Part shown: positions 10,671 to 23,694 of the stretch, one piece after another | Numbering within the stretch: position 1 is the first letter of the stretch | How the letters are laid out: each line of letters starts with the position of its first letter | Source: Agaricus subrufescens | Taxonomy: Eukaryota > Basidiomycota > Agaricomycetes > Agaricales > Agaricaceae | Direction: 5' to 3' | Length of the DNA: 64,000 bases | Assembly (NCBI GenBank): GCA_029945375.1 | Contig: CM057059.1 | Coordinates: 310,001 to 374,000, forward strand | Notes under the pieces: model-generated | Told to the model about the DNA's origin: nothing | Seen by the model: only the letters and a program-made list of their open reading frames with translations | Databases searched by the model: none | Translations under genes and position numbers: made by a program

Positions 10671-12854
10671 ATGGGTCGCTTTGGTTGGAAAGATATCTCT
10701 TGCCTCTGTCTCTGTCTCTCAGCTCACCTCATCTATCGATATCGTCGTAAACAAGTCATTCCCTTTCCACCCGGACCCACTAGATGGCCCCTTGTTGGAA
10801 ATGCTTTCCAGATATCCTGGGGTCGATTATATGCTTATTTTGAAGAGCTTGGAACAAAGTTAGGTGGGGATGGTCTTAACATAAGACCGACAACCATTGA
10901 CGAAAGTTATTGTTTCAGATTCGAAAATAATCTACATGGAGGCTTTTGGCTTGCCTATCGTTGCTATTAACGATGTCGACGTCGCCAATGATCTCCTTGA
11001 GAAACGGTCCGCCATATATTCCAGTCGGTGAGTCTTTCTCAAAATTTCAAGCACATCTTGGCTTACATGGTTGTTAACAGCCCCGCATCCGTTATGTTCA
11101 ATGATGTGTAGGTGTCGGACTTACTCCGATTCCCGAGCAGTCATAATGTTGATCAATTTGTAGGATAAAAGTCGATAAATTCTTCACCTTTATGGAATAC
11201 GGTAATGACTGGAAAAACCTGCGCCGTATTTTCAAGCAACATTTTTCTGCCAAACATTTGGATCGAGATCAGGAGACCCTCCTACCTTTCGTTCGTAAAT
11301 TCCTCTTACCGAACATTTACGGGAACCCCGGAAAGATCGATGAACACGTCAAGAGGTAAGCCCAGTTCCTCACTATGCCGACAATATCCTCAACGACGAT
11401 CTATTGCTAGCTACGTCGGGGCCGTATCTTTATCCCTGACATATGGACTACCCATAGAACGAACAAACGACCCCTCCGTCAACGACATGATAAATTTCTT
11501 CCAGGATCTGGTCGATGCCGGCTCTGTAGACAAACACATGGTTAATATCCTCCCCGTTCTCAAGTACATCCCGGAATGGATGCCTGGAGCCACTTTCAAA
11601 AGCGATGCACGAAAAATACGCGCGGAGTTGGACCGCCTGCTTGATGAGCCCTACAACAAGGTACTAAAGAATATGGTATGCCCGCTGCCAAATGATCTAA
11701 ATGAGTCCCAACTGATTCATATACTAGGTAGAGGGGACAGCCCCTCCATCTTTCGTTTCCGCTAGTGTCGAGAACCTCAAGAATGACCCTGACTTCAAAA
11801 ACCAAGAGATAAATATAAAACATGTCGCTATGCAAACTTTCGGAGGTAATTTAGCTGACCAAAATACGAAAAACTGTTGTTAACCGTTCGAGTTCTTCAG
11901 CTGCATTCGAGACTACTGTCACCTCAATCAAGATCTTTATCCTTGCCATGTTGATGCACCCCGATGTCCAGGTGCTAGCTCAACAGGAATTAGACTCTGT
12001 CGTTGGTCACGATCAGCTTCCTGATTTTTCGGACAGAGATAAACTCCCGTATCTTGCAGCAATATTGAAAGAGAGTCTCCGGTGAGTAGATAACATTCGC
12101 AATTCTCCCACAATGATCTCAATAAATCACCTATGAGATGGATCCCAGTTTTACCAGCAGGTAACGACAATTCACATTTTAAAATGCTTAGAGGCTCAAG
12201 GTTAATTCGAATTTTCATATAGGATTGCCGCACATGACAACCGCAGACGATGTCTACAACGGTTACTTCATACCAAAAGGTGCCATGATCATGCCAAATA
12301 CCCAGTAAGTATTTGATCGCCTCTCTCATTAGGCCAAATACTTCAACAACACAACACCTTATTAGTGCAATGCTCCATAACCCGACCGTGTTTTCTGACC
12401 CCGATCTATTCGTACCAGAGCGATTCTTAAACGAGGGTGCTCTCAGAACCGACATCTTGGACCCCCTCGAAGTGGCCACCTTCGGTTTCGGGCGCAGGTC
12501 AGTGATCATGAATGATTGCTACTGCCACACCGTGACATTTAGTTTGTTTCTGTTCAGGATATGTCCAGGATCCCACATCGCAAAAGCATCGTTTTACATC
12601 GTGGCCGCTTCTATCCTCACTCTATTCGACATCAAGCCTACACTTGATGCCAGTGGTAAACCCACCACTAGCTTCACATCCGACTTCGAGATGTCCTCAA
12701 TCATTGCGTATGTCTTAAATTCAACAAGTGTGGTCATGACTGATTCGCGGCGTGCCATAGGGAGCTTTGCCCATATGAATGTCAACTTGTTCCTCGACAA
12801 GGGAAAAATGTCGAAAGTCTTCTTCAAGAGTATATGGGGACTGACGTCCTCTGA
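10671..12854 (+). CDS. Cytochrome P450 monooxygenase A
   Basis: At least nine exons join in frame into an apparently intact P450 of about 500 residues. An N-terminal membrane anchor (MGRFGWKDISCLCLCLSAHL) precedes the Pro-rich hinge PFPPGPTRWPLVGN. Then come a WMPGATFK segment, an I-helix AAFETT, the K-helix ExxR as ESLRW, a PERF motif (VPERFLN), and the haem loop FGFGRRICPGSHIA with its Cys ligand. The last exon ends LLQEYMGTDVL with TGA at 12852-12854. The motif set resembles basidiomycete P450s often annotated as O-methylsterigmatocystin oxidoreductase-like. It would be an ER-bound, NADPH-P450-reductase-dependent monooxygenase; the substrate cannot be read from sequence. It is the closest local relative of the pseudogene at 5590-8556. 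The I-helix has Ala where Gly is usual. Confidence 0.88.
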
Positions 12855-13044
12855 TTGATTTGCTCTAGCTATATGGCGGGCTTTAATTATCAACATAATG
12901 TATACCGTCTTACGGATGCCGAAGAGATTGACCACTTTTTCAACACTCCCCATAGTCAGTATACCAAGAAAAACCTACAAGCTCAATATGCAAGACTGTA
13001 TGTACCAGCACAACAAACAATCAGCGTCTTCCTCAGCTGCAAAA

Positions 13045-15331
13045 CTAGCTCTTGATGCCCATAAACAACAATCCCCTCCTGGCCAACTCTACCGCACCTT
13101 CTAAGTCCCTCACATCAGCAGCTGTCCACCTAATATCCAAGGTCTCTGGAGCCTTTCCAGACCTAATTGCGGTGTCAAACTGCGCCTTACGCGCGTTAAG
13201 GGCCGACATCCTTCGAGGATCCGAATGGCCAGTAAAGATGATAAAAGCTGTTCGGGGAGGAAGATTGGCGTGGATGTTTGCAAGTTGCGTATTTAGTATT
13301 TTGAGGGCATCGTTGAGTGCTTCTTGTGTCGGTGGAGGTGTGGGAGGTGGAGGCAGATCGTCAGGCCCGAGTTTTGGAGTCGTCCCTATAATGATAGTCA
13401 GAACTTGTGGGTCATGAAGAAAATTATGAGACGTACATCCTTGGAGATTAGCCAGGCTCATCAATCTCGCAAACATGAAATCATGGGACGGCAATACGTC
13501 CAAGAGCTGCTTCATGACTTCTTCATCACTCGAACAACCCACAGCCGTACTCGCCTTGCTCCCATGCATAGCTGCCGGATTCCCTTGGTCAACAACAGCA
13601 GACCTAATACTCCCCACACCCCCGCCGGCACGCTTCGTTGACCTCGCCATTCTCTCAAAGATAGATTCAAAATCCACTTTGAACTCCCCAAAACCCGGAC
13701 CATTCTCCATTTTCTTTTTAAATAACTCTAAACATGCTCGTGCATCTTCTTCGGGGTCGTGTCCTCCCTCTCCACGCGTTTGAATTTCGCGTCCGCACCA
13801 CTTTTTGGTCAGCCATGCAAGACCAGGTTTTAGGGGGCGACCACGCGGGTGGTGGTATATCACGGCGGTATCAATACACAATGGGTGACAAATTTTGAGT
13901 GCCTTGAGATCCGACTCTAAAGAATGTCCAAGAAGAATTGGCGTTGATGTTGCAACAGGGTGGTTTTCATTGGCTGAAAATGGGTTTGGTGACGGGGGCG
14001 AAAGGAGGCGGAGAACATGTGCCTGAGCCTCAGCATGCGTAGTCGTCACTTTAGCTAAAGCCTCTGCCGTGATTCCCGACCATCTGGGACGGGTTTGAGA
14101 ACAATGCTATGACAACAAACAAGGACGACGTACCTGGTGAGGTAATCCGTAATCGGTTTGGATGGCTTGACAAGCTGATCGTACACGACGAGCCCTGTGT
14201 TAAAATCCACCACACAAACACGAGTAAGTTCCTTGCCATCTTCAGTCATGCACTAGAATGGTCATTGAGACATGCGGTTTGGGGGAAAGCGACCGCATAT
14301 ACACACCATCTCGCAGTCAATAGCAAAGATTCGCTGTTTGGGTCCATTCTTCTCTTTTTCTGTGGCTTCTTGAGGCTGAGGTGTCTCTACCCAGCCGGTT
14401 GGTTTTTGGAATACGTCTGCCATGTAGGAAGGAATGGGGTAGTCGTTTTCTATCATCTGCTCCAAATTCAGGGTATATTGAGAGGGTCCTCGGTGGCCAT
14501 CGCGTTCTGCTGCGCAACCAATGAGAATGAGTCAAATAAGTCGATAAGAACGTACACTGGAGCCTCTGAGCCAGTCTCCTCTTTTTCTCTTCTCCGCTGA
14601 CTGGACCATTGAAAAAGGAGCTCAGCACGCTGTGCATCCGAGTCTGATCCCCAGGGGCCCTGGTTGGACAAGCATGGGTGAAGGTGGATGGGATAAACGG
14701 TATACTAGCCGCGGTTGAAACTGAGTCCTCGAACTTGGTTACGAGAGGTATAGATATCGGGACGTTTGGATTTGAGGTGGCTGCGGTGGGTAAAGGAGGC
14801 AGCTCGAGTAGTTCTGGTGTCAGACCAGGAATGAGGAGGGTGACAACTTTTTGGATGAGGTGAGCGTTCTAACTCGATAGTGAGTTCCCCACTCTAGGTC
14901 ATGAAGGAGATTTCACATACGTCGATCCGGAGCCAGTTCGGCGGAGGAGCATCTGCGACAATATGCAAAACCAGATCCCGAATGTCCTAGAATGCAGGTG
15001 AATAGCATGGCCTGTGCCAGGAGGGTGCAACTCACGTCGATGTATACAGCCTGCGACCGCTTGTGGATTTCCGCGTTGTTGTACATAAACCGCGGTTTTG
15101 TACTCTGGAAAGAAGAGAACATGATATCAGTCCGTTTGGACGCTGGGCACGCGAATACACACACACATCGCTTTTTGCTTTCGCCTTTTGGTTTTTTTTC
15201 TGCTTCCGCTTCCCGACCTGCGTCCAGCCCTTGGCGCCCATCGCATCAGGTTCCTCGTCTTCTTCGAGCCGAGATTTCTTGTGATCAGGTATTTCTGGCG
15301 AAGCTGGAGCGCTGGGCGGGGAGCGTTTCAT
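13045..15331 (-). CDS. REX1: REX1-like DEDDh RNA 3'-5' exonuclease
   Basis: The start at 15331 opens a Lys-rich nuclear-type N terminus ([20 protein letters not shown]). Several exons follow with helical sequence, then the exonuclease domain: FAIDCEM (Exo I, Asp and Glu), [11 protein letters not shown] (Exo II) and [13 protein letters not shown] (Exo III, His and Asp). The DEDDh residues are all there. A C-terminal extension of about 220 residues follows, ending at a stop at 13045-13047. A central exonuclease domain with long flanks fits yeast Rex1/Rnh70, which trims 5S rRNA and tRNA 3' ends; mammalian REXO5 is an alternative relative. A possible 51-bp in-frame intron (13386-13436) could be retained or removed. 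Family secure, orthology likely. Confidence 0.82.
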
Positions 15332-16196
15332 GGTCAGAGGGAAGAAATGCGCGTTTTGTGTTTACATATTGATCCGCAACACACTGATCGTGATTCCAAT
15401 CAAAGTGACGATCACTTCTCTCTCTTTCTCCTGGATGTCCTCCAAGGTTCTTCTTGGCACAGCTGACTTACAGTTGCATCTGGACGAGGAGGAGAAGTTG
15501 GCTAGGCTTGTAATCCCATGACACAATTTCCCTCTATCGTTGACCATCATCAAAGGCCTTAGATCTTCACGGAATGCAATGACACCCAGACGCGTCCAGA
15601 AGGCACCCGGAAGGCACCGCACCACCGGGCTGGTTCACATAATTTGATATTTATCACCGTCACAGCGCTGAGATAGCTCCACAGTTGGGCAGCCCTTTGA
15701 GAAAAGTACGATGCAAGATGCCGGATTAGATGCCGGTACTGCATGTCCTTTGCTCAGCTGGCCAGCCTTGTCAAATAAGCCATTCCTTTCTGAGCTGACA
15801 TGTAGACATGTGGCCCTTCTTGATTATCTGGCGTGAGTATTCCATCTATTCCGCCGTCCTTTTCGGTTAGTTGTGTTCTATAATTGATTTTTCTGCTAGT
15901 CACTTTCATAGTTGCTGTCGGATAGCAGGAGCCACTTGGGAACTTCCAACTGTCGTTCGGCCACCGTAATCCCGAAGCTCATTTAACCGCTAATGGGCGA
16001 ATCTCTGATCGGCTCAAACAAATCACATAGCAGGCTTCGACCTGTGGGCGCGGGTGTCAATAGTTTTCTCAACGTTTAAGTAACGCTTATGACACCTTTC
16101 CTCCTTTGTATCAGGGTCAAACGCATAACAGCGAGATTCACTGTATATAAATGGGAGATTTAGGCCCCGTTGGGGAGCTCGTGACTTACCGCTTCA
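15332..16196. promoter_or_regulatory. Divergent intergenic region, REX1-like / P450 B
   Basis: There is no supported gene. A TATA box (TATATAA, 16144-16150) lies 47 bp before the P450 B start codon. The REX1-like gene starts from the other side without an obvious TATA. Confidence 0.5.
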
Positions 16197-18373
16197 ATGT
16201 CTGGTCTCGGTCTCAAGGATCTGGCCGTCGTTCTCGCTCTCCTCGCCCCAGCCCTCTATGCTTTCAAAAGAAAGAAGGGACTGCCTTTGCCACCTGGTCC
16301 AAGTGGCCTTCCATTTATAGGGAACGCCCTGTCCATACCAATCAACGATACCCACAAATTCTACAAGGATTTGGGTAATAAATTTGGTGAGGACAACAAC
16401 TCAGAACACAGCCAATTCTAACCGCTATCTTCTGCAGGCTCTAAGATTCTCTACCTCGAAGCATTCGGCCAACCAATAATCGTACTCAACGACGTACATA
16501 TGGGAGTGGACCTTCTTGAAAAACGTTCTTCGAGATACTCGAGCAGGTAAGCCTACATTTTCTTGATACATACACTCAATACTCAATACAGCTTACCTGT
16601 ACCAGACCTCATATGCCCATGTGTCTAGATATGCAAGTTCCCCGCCTACCTTGTATTCTACGGTGATATCGACTAACTATCCGTCTAGCGTGAAGTTGGA
16701 CTACCTATTCTCTCTCTTACCATACAACGATACCTGGAGACTCCACCGTCGAATGTTCACGCAATACTTTTCTCTAAAAAATCTCAACCGTGACAAACCC
16801 AAAATCGAGGATTTCGTGAGGAAAGGACTACTCCCGAACCTTTACCAGCACCCCAACGATTTTGCGGAACATATAAAAAGGTGAACACCGTGGAGTAACG
16901 CCCACTTTGCCCTAGCTTTCTGGCAAGTCGTTAATGAACTTGATTTATCCAGTTGTATAGGGGGGTTCTTCATCGCCGTCAGTTACGGCGTGCAAATAAA
17001 CCGTCGCAATGACCCTCTGATCAAACTCTCGGAGGACGCTCTCGCCGCCATTACAGCGGGCTGTGCACCCGGACGATTCCTTGTCGACGTTTTTCCCATT
17101 CTGAAATACGTTCCTGGATGGATGCCCGGAGCCGGCTTTAAGGCTCAGGGCCGCGACTGGAGCGCTGATGTGACGCGAATGTGTGATGCCTCTTACGAAG
17201 CGAGCGTCAAAGCCTCTGTGAGTTGGATAAAAGTCTTTGTGACAGCATTAAATAAGTTTCATATAGCAAAGTGGAAACGCTGGAGAGTCGTTCGTTTCTC
17301 ACTTCGATGATGGGAATTCGGAAAATGACATCCCAATCATGGATATCAAGAATGTAGCACAACAAGTATACATTGGTGAGTCAGTTAAGGCTCTTTCGGA
17401 ATGAGAGCGATGCAGACTAAGCTTCTTTTGTTCCATCGATGGAAAGCCGGATTCGAGTCTACTTCTGTTGCCCTCACCACCTTCATTTTGGTAATGCTCC
17501 TCCACCCTGATATTCAGAAGAAGGCAAAAGAAGAACTAGATTCCGTTGTGGGCCATGATCGATTCCCCGAGTTTTCCGACAAACCAGACCTTCCATACTT
17601 GTCCGCTGTGCTTAAAGAGGTGTTACGGTAAAGTTTACTCTTTTATTTTTACGAAACCAATTCTGACTCTTGGTACAGCTGGAATCCGATCGTTGCCCTT
17701 GGTAAGCCCGTATCCTCTCATTTACTACTCTGAAATCTAATGGTGATTTCCTAGGCGTGCCGCACTACATAGACGAGGAGGATGAATACCAGGGATATCG
17801 CATTCCGAAGAACAGTATCATCGTGGCGAATACCTAGTGAGTAACGTTTATTTTCTTGCAATTATAACCCTGACATCATTACCTAGTGGGATGCTCTATG
17901 ACGAGAATGTCTTCCCAGAGCCCCATGTTTTCAGGCCAGAAAGGTTCCTTGACAAGAACGAGAGACTGTTAACGGATATCGCAGTAGATCCCGAGGAAAT
18001 GGCGACATTCGGGTTTGGGAGAAGGTCTGAGTTATCACATTCCGCTATAACCCGAAAGTCATAACATCTCTCTTTCAGATTATGTCCTGGGGCTCACATA
18101 GCCCTGACAATGTTATATCTGAGCGCATCCTCGATTCTCGCTATGTTTGATATTCTCCCGGAGCTCGATGACACTGGCTCCCCGATCAAAGTCGTACCCC
18201 AATTCGCTTCTGCATCTTTGACATCGTGAGTGGTAACCTTCTAATTCCGAGAGCGAATCATAAATCTTTCTTTATTCAGTGAACCACTCCCATTCCCATG
18301 TCGATTGGTTCCCCGTAAAGACAAGCCAGTCCATGATATGTTAAAGGATTATCTCCGTCTCGAGAAGATTTGA
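16197..18373 (+). CDS. Cytochrome P450 monooxygenase B
   Basis: A multi-exon gene of the same family as A and C. The N terminus (MSGLGLKDLAVVLALLAPAL) is a membrane anchor, followed by LPLPPGPSGLPFIGNAL. Landmarks are WMPGAGFK, the I-helix AGFESTS, the K-helix EVLRW, FRPERFLD and the haem loop FGFGRRLCPGAHIA with the Cys ligand. It ends MLKDYLRLEKI with TGA at 18371-18373. The exon junctions match those of A. One intron between about 16655 and 16695 would be only about 41 bp, the least certain junction. Intact by motif content; substrate unknown. It lies between the REX1-like gene and glyoxalase I, on the same strand as A and C. Confidence 0.87.
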
Positions 18374-18508
18374 TTCCATATGTAAAACGAATACATGATC
18401 AATATAATGAAAGCGTACAAGCGTTTATGGAAAAGGAGCTCCGCTGCGGAATCAGATGATAAATTGCAAAATGATTTGTTGTGATGCTGACTGATACTTG
18501 ACTTAATC

Positions 18509-19406
18509 ATGAACGTCATCACGGGAGGGGTTAATTTATTGCGTCTAAGAGGTTCCACACCGATACGTTTGCCTTTTCAACATCTTCACACCAATCGTTC
18601 TCTATACTCTACCATGCCTCGCACTGCTGAAACAGCTAGCTACAAGGTAAAGATTTCGCGCTACAGTCATGTTTGTTCAACTGCTGCATCATTCGTATTA
18701 CCAGTTCAACCATACGATGCTCCGCATCAAGGATCCCAAGGCATCCTTGCAGTTTTATCAAGAGGTAGGAGTTAATCCGCTTCTTTCCTTCTCGAGTCAT
18801 ACCTTTAATGACAATCGTTGCTAGATTCTTGGGATGGAATTGCACGATAGTATGATCAGACTCTCCTATGGTTCCGTTCCTGATTAAAATCTAATCGGTT
18901 GCCATATAGAACATGATGGCGGTGACTTTACTTTGTATTTCTTGGGATATAATCATGAAGGACGCGAGATGAGTCTTGAAGAGAAAAAAAGGACTAGGTT
19001 CGGTCGCGAAGGTTCGTTTTGTTTTTTTTGATCTCGCCAAACCCCCTACTCAACTCAACTCAATCTGGTTTTCTATTATTCTATTACAGGCATTTTGGAA
19101 CTGACACACAACCACGGCACTGAATCAGATTCCAGTTTCCAAGGATACGCCAGCGGAAACACAGATCCTGGTCGCGGATTCGGACATATCGCTATTACTG
19201 TTGATGATGTTGAAAAGGCTTGCGAGCGTTTTGAAAAACTGAATGTTCCTTTCAAGAAAAGATTGACTGACGGGAAAATGAGGAATATTGCTTTTATTTT
19301 GGATCCTGATGGGTGAGTGTTGATTGAACATTGAAGATTGTACATGACACTTAGGTCTTTTGCTAGTTACTGGGTGGAGGTAGTCGGAAACACTTTGAAG
19401 TTGTAG
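18509..19406 (+). CDS. GLO1: Glyoxalase I (lactoylglutathione lyase)
   Basis: Five or six exons encode a protein with the single-unit glyoxalase I fold: [60 protein letters not shown] and a final [12 protein letters not shown]. Zinc-ligand positions of the family (His/Gln in the first strand, Glu in LELTHN, His in GFGHIAI, Glu in YWVEV) are present. It isomerises the hemithioacetal of methylglyoxal and glutathione to S-lactoylglutathione. Translation may begin at 18509, giving a 35-residue Arg-containing leader without acidic residues, or at the in-frame ATG 18614 ([11 protein letters not shown]), the usual cytosolic start. It starts 135 bp after the P450 B stop. Identification is secure. Confidence 0.92.
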
Positions 19407-20120
19407 GGGATAATTGCTGAAGAACTCTTTATCTTATTGTGATTATGTTGTAGTAGGTCAAAGTGCTGAACAGGGGTGACGACGTCAGTGTGTACGGAAG
19501 ACCCTGGACATGTGATATGAATCAGCTGAAAGAAGTGTTGCTAATTTTGAGATAACTTTCCCAGCCCTCCCTCAAAGAAGTCTATCATCCTCAGCTGATC
19601 AAACCCCTGTGATGCAGTGGCAAAAAGTCGCTAGAAGAAACCAGATGGCTCCATAGCCTGGGGGAGAACGCGTGTCACTGGAGACTTTGTCGACTAATCA
19701 GTGAATCGTTCGCCCGAGCAGAACTAGGGCTAGATTGATGGTTGAACTCACTGCAAACCGGATTCCAGGTGAGTTTTCTACCTGGAAGACCGGAATCGCT
19801 TTTCTCCAAACCGACCCTCAGCCCGGAGCGCGAGCACGGTGCGGGCGGCAATAACGGTGTTATCTAAATATACTCCTAAGTTGTCAGATGGACGTTGCCG
19901 CAACTCGGCATCGACGTCTCCAGTTCTCCAACCGGTCCAAGCCCATCGAAGAGCATGGCTATGGGAATCTACTTTCCTTAATCTCATGACACAACGGCCT
20001 TCGTCGACTTCTGTTTCACCGATGACAAGAATTTGACTTGTGTATCTGGCTTTCTATGACAGCGATGTAAGTCAATATATATAAGAACCGGTGCATGAAG
20101 ATTTACAGGTCACAGCAGGG
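19407..20120. promoter_or_regulatory. Intergenic region upstream of beta-mannosidase
   Basis: About 700 bp without a supported gene. A TATA box (TATATATAA, 20076-20084) lies about 37 bp upstream of the beta-mannosidase ATG. Confidence 0.5.
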
Positions 20121-23100
20121 ATGTTAGGCTTGCGCTTCCTTCACCTCCTCTTATCGTCGCTGTTAATCGGGCCCACTCTGGCTGATGTCATTAACCTCGC
20201 CAGCCTAAAATGGACATTGAATAGTGCGAATGGAACGATCAGTATACCTTCCACGGGACCGCCTTGTCAAGCCCATATCGATTTGTTAAATGCTGGAATA
20301 ATTACAGAACCACTCCTGGGTATAAATGGTACGCCCAAATTCCCCGTTCTTCCTATTTTTTTAATTTAAAGTTTCCATAGATTTTACTCAGCGCTGGGTT
20401 GCAGAAGAAGATTGGACATATAAAGCTGACATCACATCTTTCCTTCAAAGCAGCGCGTTTAAAAAGTCCGACAAAACATTACTTGTCTTCTATGGAATTG
20501 ATACGATTGCAAATATTGTACGTCATCGGTCAACGTATCGGGACAGTCATAGACCATCTTGCTTTCAGACTCTTTCGGGCCAGCCACTTGCATGGGTCAA
20601 CAATCAGTTCCGTCACTATGTCTTCGACGTTACGAATATGCTCGCGTCTCCTAAAGACCACGAACTAATCCTCGCCTTCGAGTCTGCATGGACGTACGGT
20701 TTGAACGTCACTTCCAGGCCGGATGCTGAGTTCTTCCCCAGTGGTAATGGTGTGAGGACGAGTGACAACGTGCGTTAAAAAGCCTCTATTGCATTCCTCT
20801 TCATCATTTCTTGCTTTGCAGTACGAATATCCTGGAGTTCGTCAATGGATTCGCAAAGTTGCGTCGGATTTCGGTTGGGATTGGGTGCGCGCCATTTTTC
20901 TCTTCGGTTGCCCACTTCACTTAGCTGAGATCTCTACCTATCCAGGGCCCAGCCTTCATTCCGTCAGGGGTCTATAAACCGGCGTACTTCGTTACGCTAT
21001 CATCCCCTAATGGCAGCAAACAAACCATTGGAACGCCACTGGTTTCTCCGGACGTCAACGGAATCAAGTCACCCAGTCCTGTCTTCATCGAAGATGCATC
21101 CGTTGATATATACAAGCTCGGCGAATCATTCTCTGTAGCCCCAAAGGAAAATGCTGACTGGGTCGTGAACGTCACGCTAGGCCTACAGTCCTCTGCGGAT
21201 TTCTCGACAACATCAATGACCCTTTCCATCACCGAACTCAATGTCAGGCAAAAGTTCAAGGTATCGAGTATTAGGGCTGCGCCCGGTGGTGATGGTACCA
21301 ACTGGGTCAATGCAGTATGGAGGCTTCCAGACTCTGTACCCCGGAGGTGGTTCCCTCACAATCTCGGAACTCCCCAACTATACAATTTGTCTGTCACCCT
21401 GGATATGCAGTCCGAAAGGCATAATACCGTTGACAGCGTTTCTTTCGATGTCCGCACTGGATTCCGCACTATTCAACTTGTGCAAAGAGCGTATGATCAT
21501 GAAGAAGTGGCGAGAGGCATTACCCCGGGGGATAATTGGCATTTCAATATAAATGGGAAGCCATTTTATGCCCTCGGTACCAACATCATTCCGTTCGATC
21601 CCTTCTATGCAAGAACGACAACAGACCAGGTGAAATGGGTTCTCGAAAGTGCTGTTAAAAGCGGGCAGAACATGGTGAGCATTGTTTTGGTTCACGGTTT
21701 CAATCACGGACTTTGACCGTTCTTATAGTTGCGTGTCTGGGGAGGAGGTACCTATCAACCATCACACCCTAGCGTTGCTGGTGGTGTGTACGATTTCTAT
21801 TCACTCTGTGATGAAATGGGTATTTTAGCATGGTCTGAACTCATATTCTCGGACTCGTTGTACCCAATCAACGACTTCTTATTAGAGTCGATAAAGCCCG
21901 AGGTCCAACAAAATGTGAGGAGGGTTAACAGGCATCCAAGTAATGCCCAATGGGCCGGTGGAAATGAAATCGAAGGGATTGTAACGACACTGGTGAATTC
22001 CAAAGCGTTGAGCAACGCGACTCATTATTTGGATGAGGTGTGTCGAGAATGTGTATTTACTTTGCAAAGCTGATTGTTGAGTACTATAGTACATAGCTCT
22101 GTTCCAGAACTTCCTCCAGCCCATTGTGACCTCCGAGACTCGTTCAGTAAGTTGCTTCCTAGCTGCTTCATATACATGACACTATCGTCTATTCAGGTGC
22201 CATATACAGATTGCTCGACGACCACTGGGGTTTTGAGTTTGGACCCCTACGAGTTACGGTTGAGTAATGCCACACCCGGTGAGATATACGGCAATGGAGG
22301 TATGTGCCACGTTTGCACCACTTGATGTCTAGCTCAGGTTACATCTAGAGCGGTACAACTATGACGCCAGTGTAGCCTTCGACTATAGTACTTTTCCTGT
22401 AATCCGGTGCGGAGACCCTTTCGCTTTTTACTCTTATCACTCACTTTGAAAATCTATAGATTCATGAACGAATTTGGGTACGAATCAGATAAAAGCTCCC
22501 TTGACTTGCCGTACTGAACATACCATACTACTAGATTCCATTCCATGCCATCCTTCTATAGTTGGGAAGAAGTCTTAACTTCGCCGGATGACTTTTCCTT
22601 CAATTCAACTGTCGTCGCGTCCAGGGATCACCATCCGCCAGCCGGCAGTCTCAACTTCCCAAACTCAAATGCGCCCCAAGGCCAAGGTCAACTAACCCTT
22701 GCAGTCGAGGACTGGCTTCCACGACCTGTAGATTCCGAAACTAATCCCAATGCCACTTTCGCTCAGTGGTGTTACAGTACTCAAGTTTTCCAAAACCTTG
22801 CTATGGTAGCTCAAGTGGCTTGGTACAGGCATGGTGCCGGGAAGGGCGAAAACAATCTGGGAGCGCTTGTTTGGCAATTGAATGATATTTGGCAAGGTGT
22901 TAGCTGGTCAAGCGTCGAATATTCTGGGAGGTGGAAAGTTTTGCAGTATGGATTGACAGGCGTGTTTTCACCCGTGACGATTTATCCATTTTGGACTGCA
23001 AAGAATGAGACGCTGGAGGTATTGGTGATATCAGATCGGATGGAGAGTGTCAAGGGAAGGGCACAACTAACTTGGTATGATTGGGCAGGGCACGCCTTAA

Positions 23101-23694
23101 ACTCGTCAATGCACTCGTTCGCGGTACCTAGCTTGAATAACTCGATTATCCTTCAGGAAACTGGACTAGAGAATCTTTTACCTCAGGGCAAAATGCCGAC
23201 GGATGTCTGGATGTTACTCAATTTAACGGCAGAGGTAGAAGGCCGCACGGTTACAAATGAACAATGGGTGCGTTTAAAAAACACTTGATCCAGGGGAATA
23301 AATGTTAATCGTCGTTTTCTGTTCGTTCAGTTCACGCCAGTGTCCCTAGCAAGCGTTACTCTCGTAGATCCACAAATCTCTGTAAAACCCTCATCCAATC
23401 TCACCTTTACCCTCTCCGCGCAAGGTGGAGTTGGAGTATGGACATGGATGGATCATCCTGCTGGTACAGTTGGTGTTTTCGTAGACACTAAAAGCGGAAC
23501 GCCTTCCAACGGGTTTTTCCTTGTTCCCGGGATGGATAGAACCCGTACGTATACTACTTATGATACCTGCTTTTTCCGTAATCGTCAATTGGTTTCTAGT
23601 GCGATTTGAGATAAATCCTGCCCTTTCTGGCGTCAGGAACCCTAAACCCGAAGATTTTGTCGTTCGCTCTCTTTGGAATAACACGCATATCTAG
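20121..23694 (+). CDS. Secreted beta-mannosidase, glycoside hydrolase family 2
   Basis: The ATG at 20121 opens a signal peptide (MLGLRFLHLLLSSLLIGPTL, cut near ADVINL). At least ten exons carry the GH2 order: a sugar-binding jelly roll with a galactose-binding-like fold, an immunoglobulin-like middle, then the barrel. LRVWGGGTYQPS precedes the barrel; the acid/base Glu lies in WAGGNEIEG and the nucleophile Glu in FMNEFG (near 22465). The C-terminal exons end in FEINPALSGV and VRSLWNNTHI, with TAG at 23692-23694. It removes terminal beta-1,4-linked mannose from manno-oligosaccharides and N-glycan-type ends, acting outside the cell. Many N-glycosylation sites (e.g. NATF, NSTV, NDTA-type) are visible. 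A fragment of a second copy survives at 26475-26680. Family assignment is strong; exon junctions near 22130-22470 are the least certain. Confidence 0.9.
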
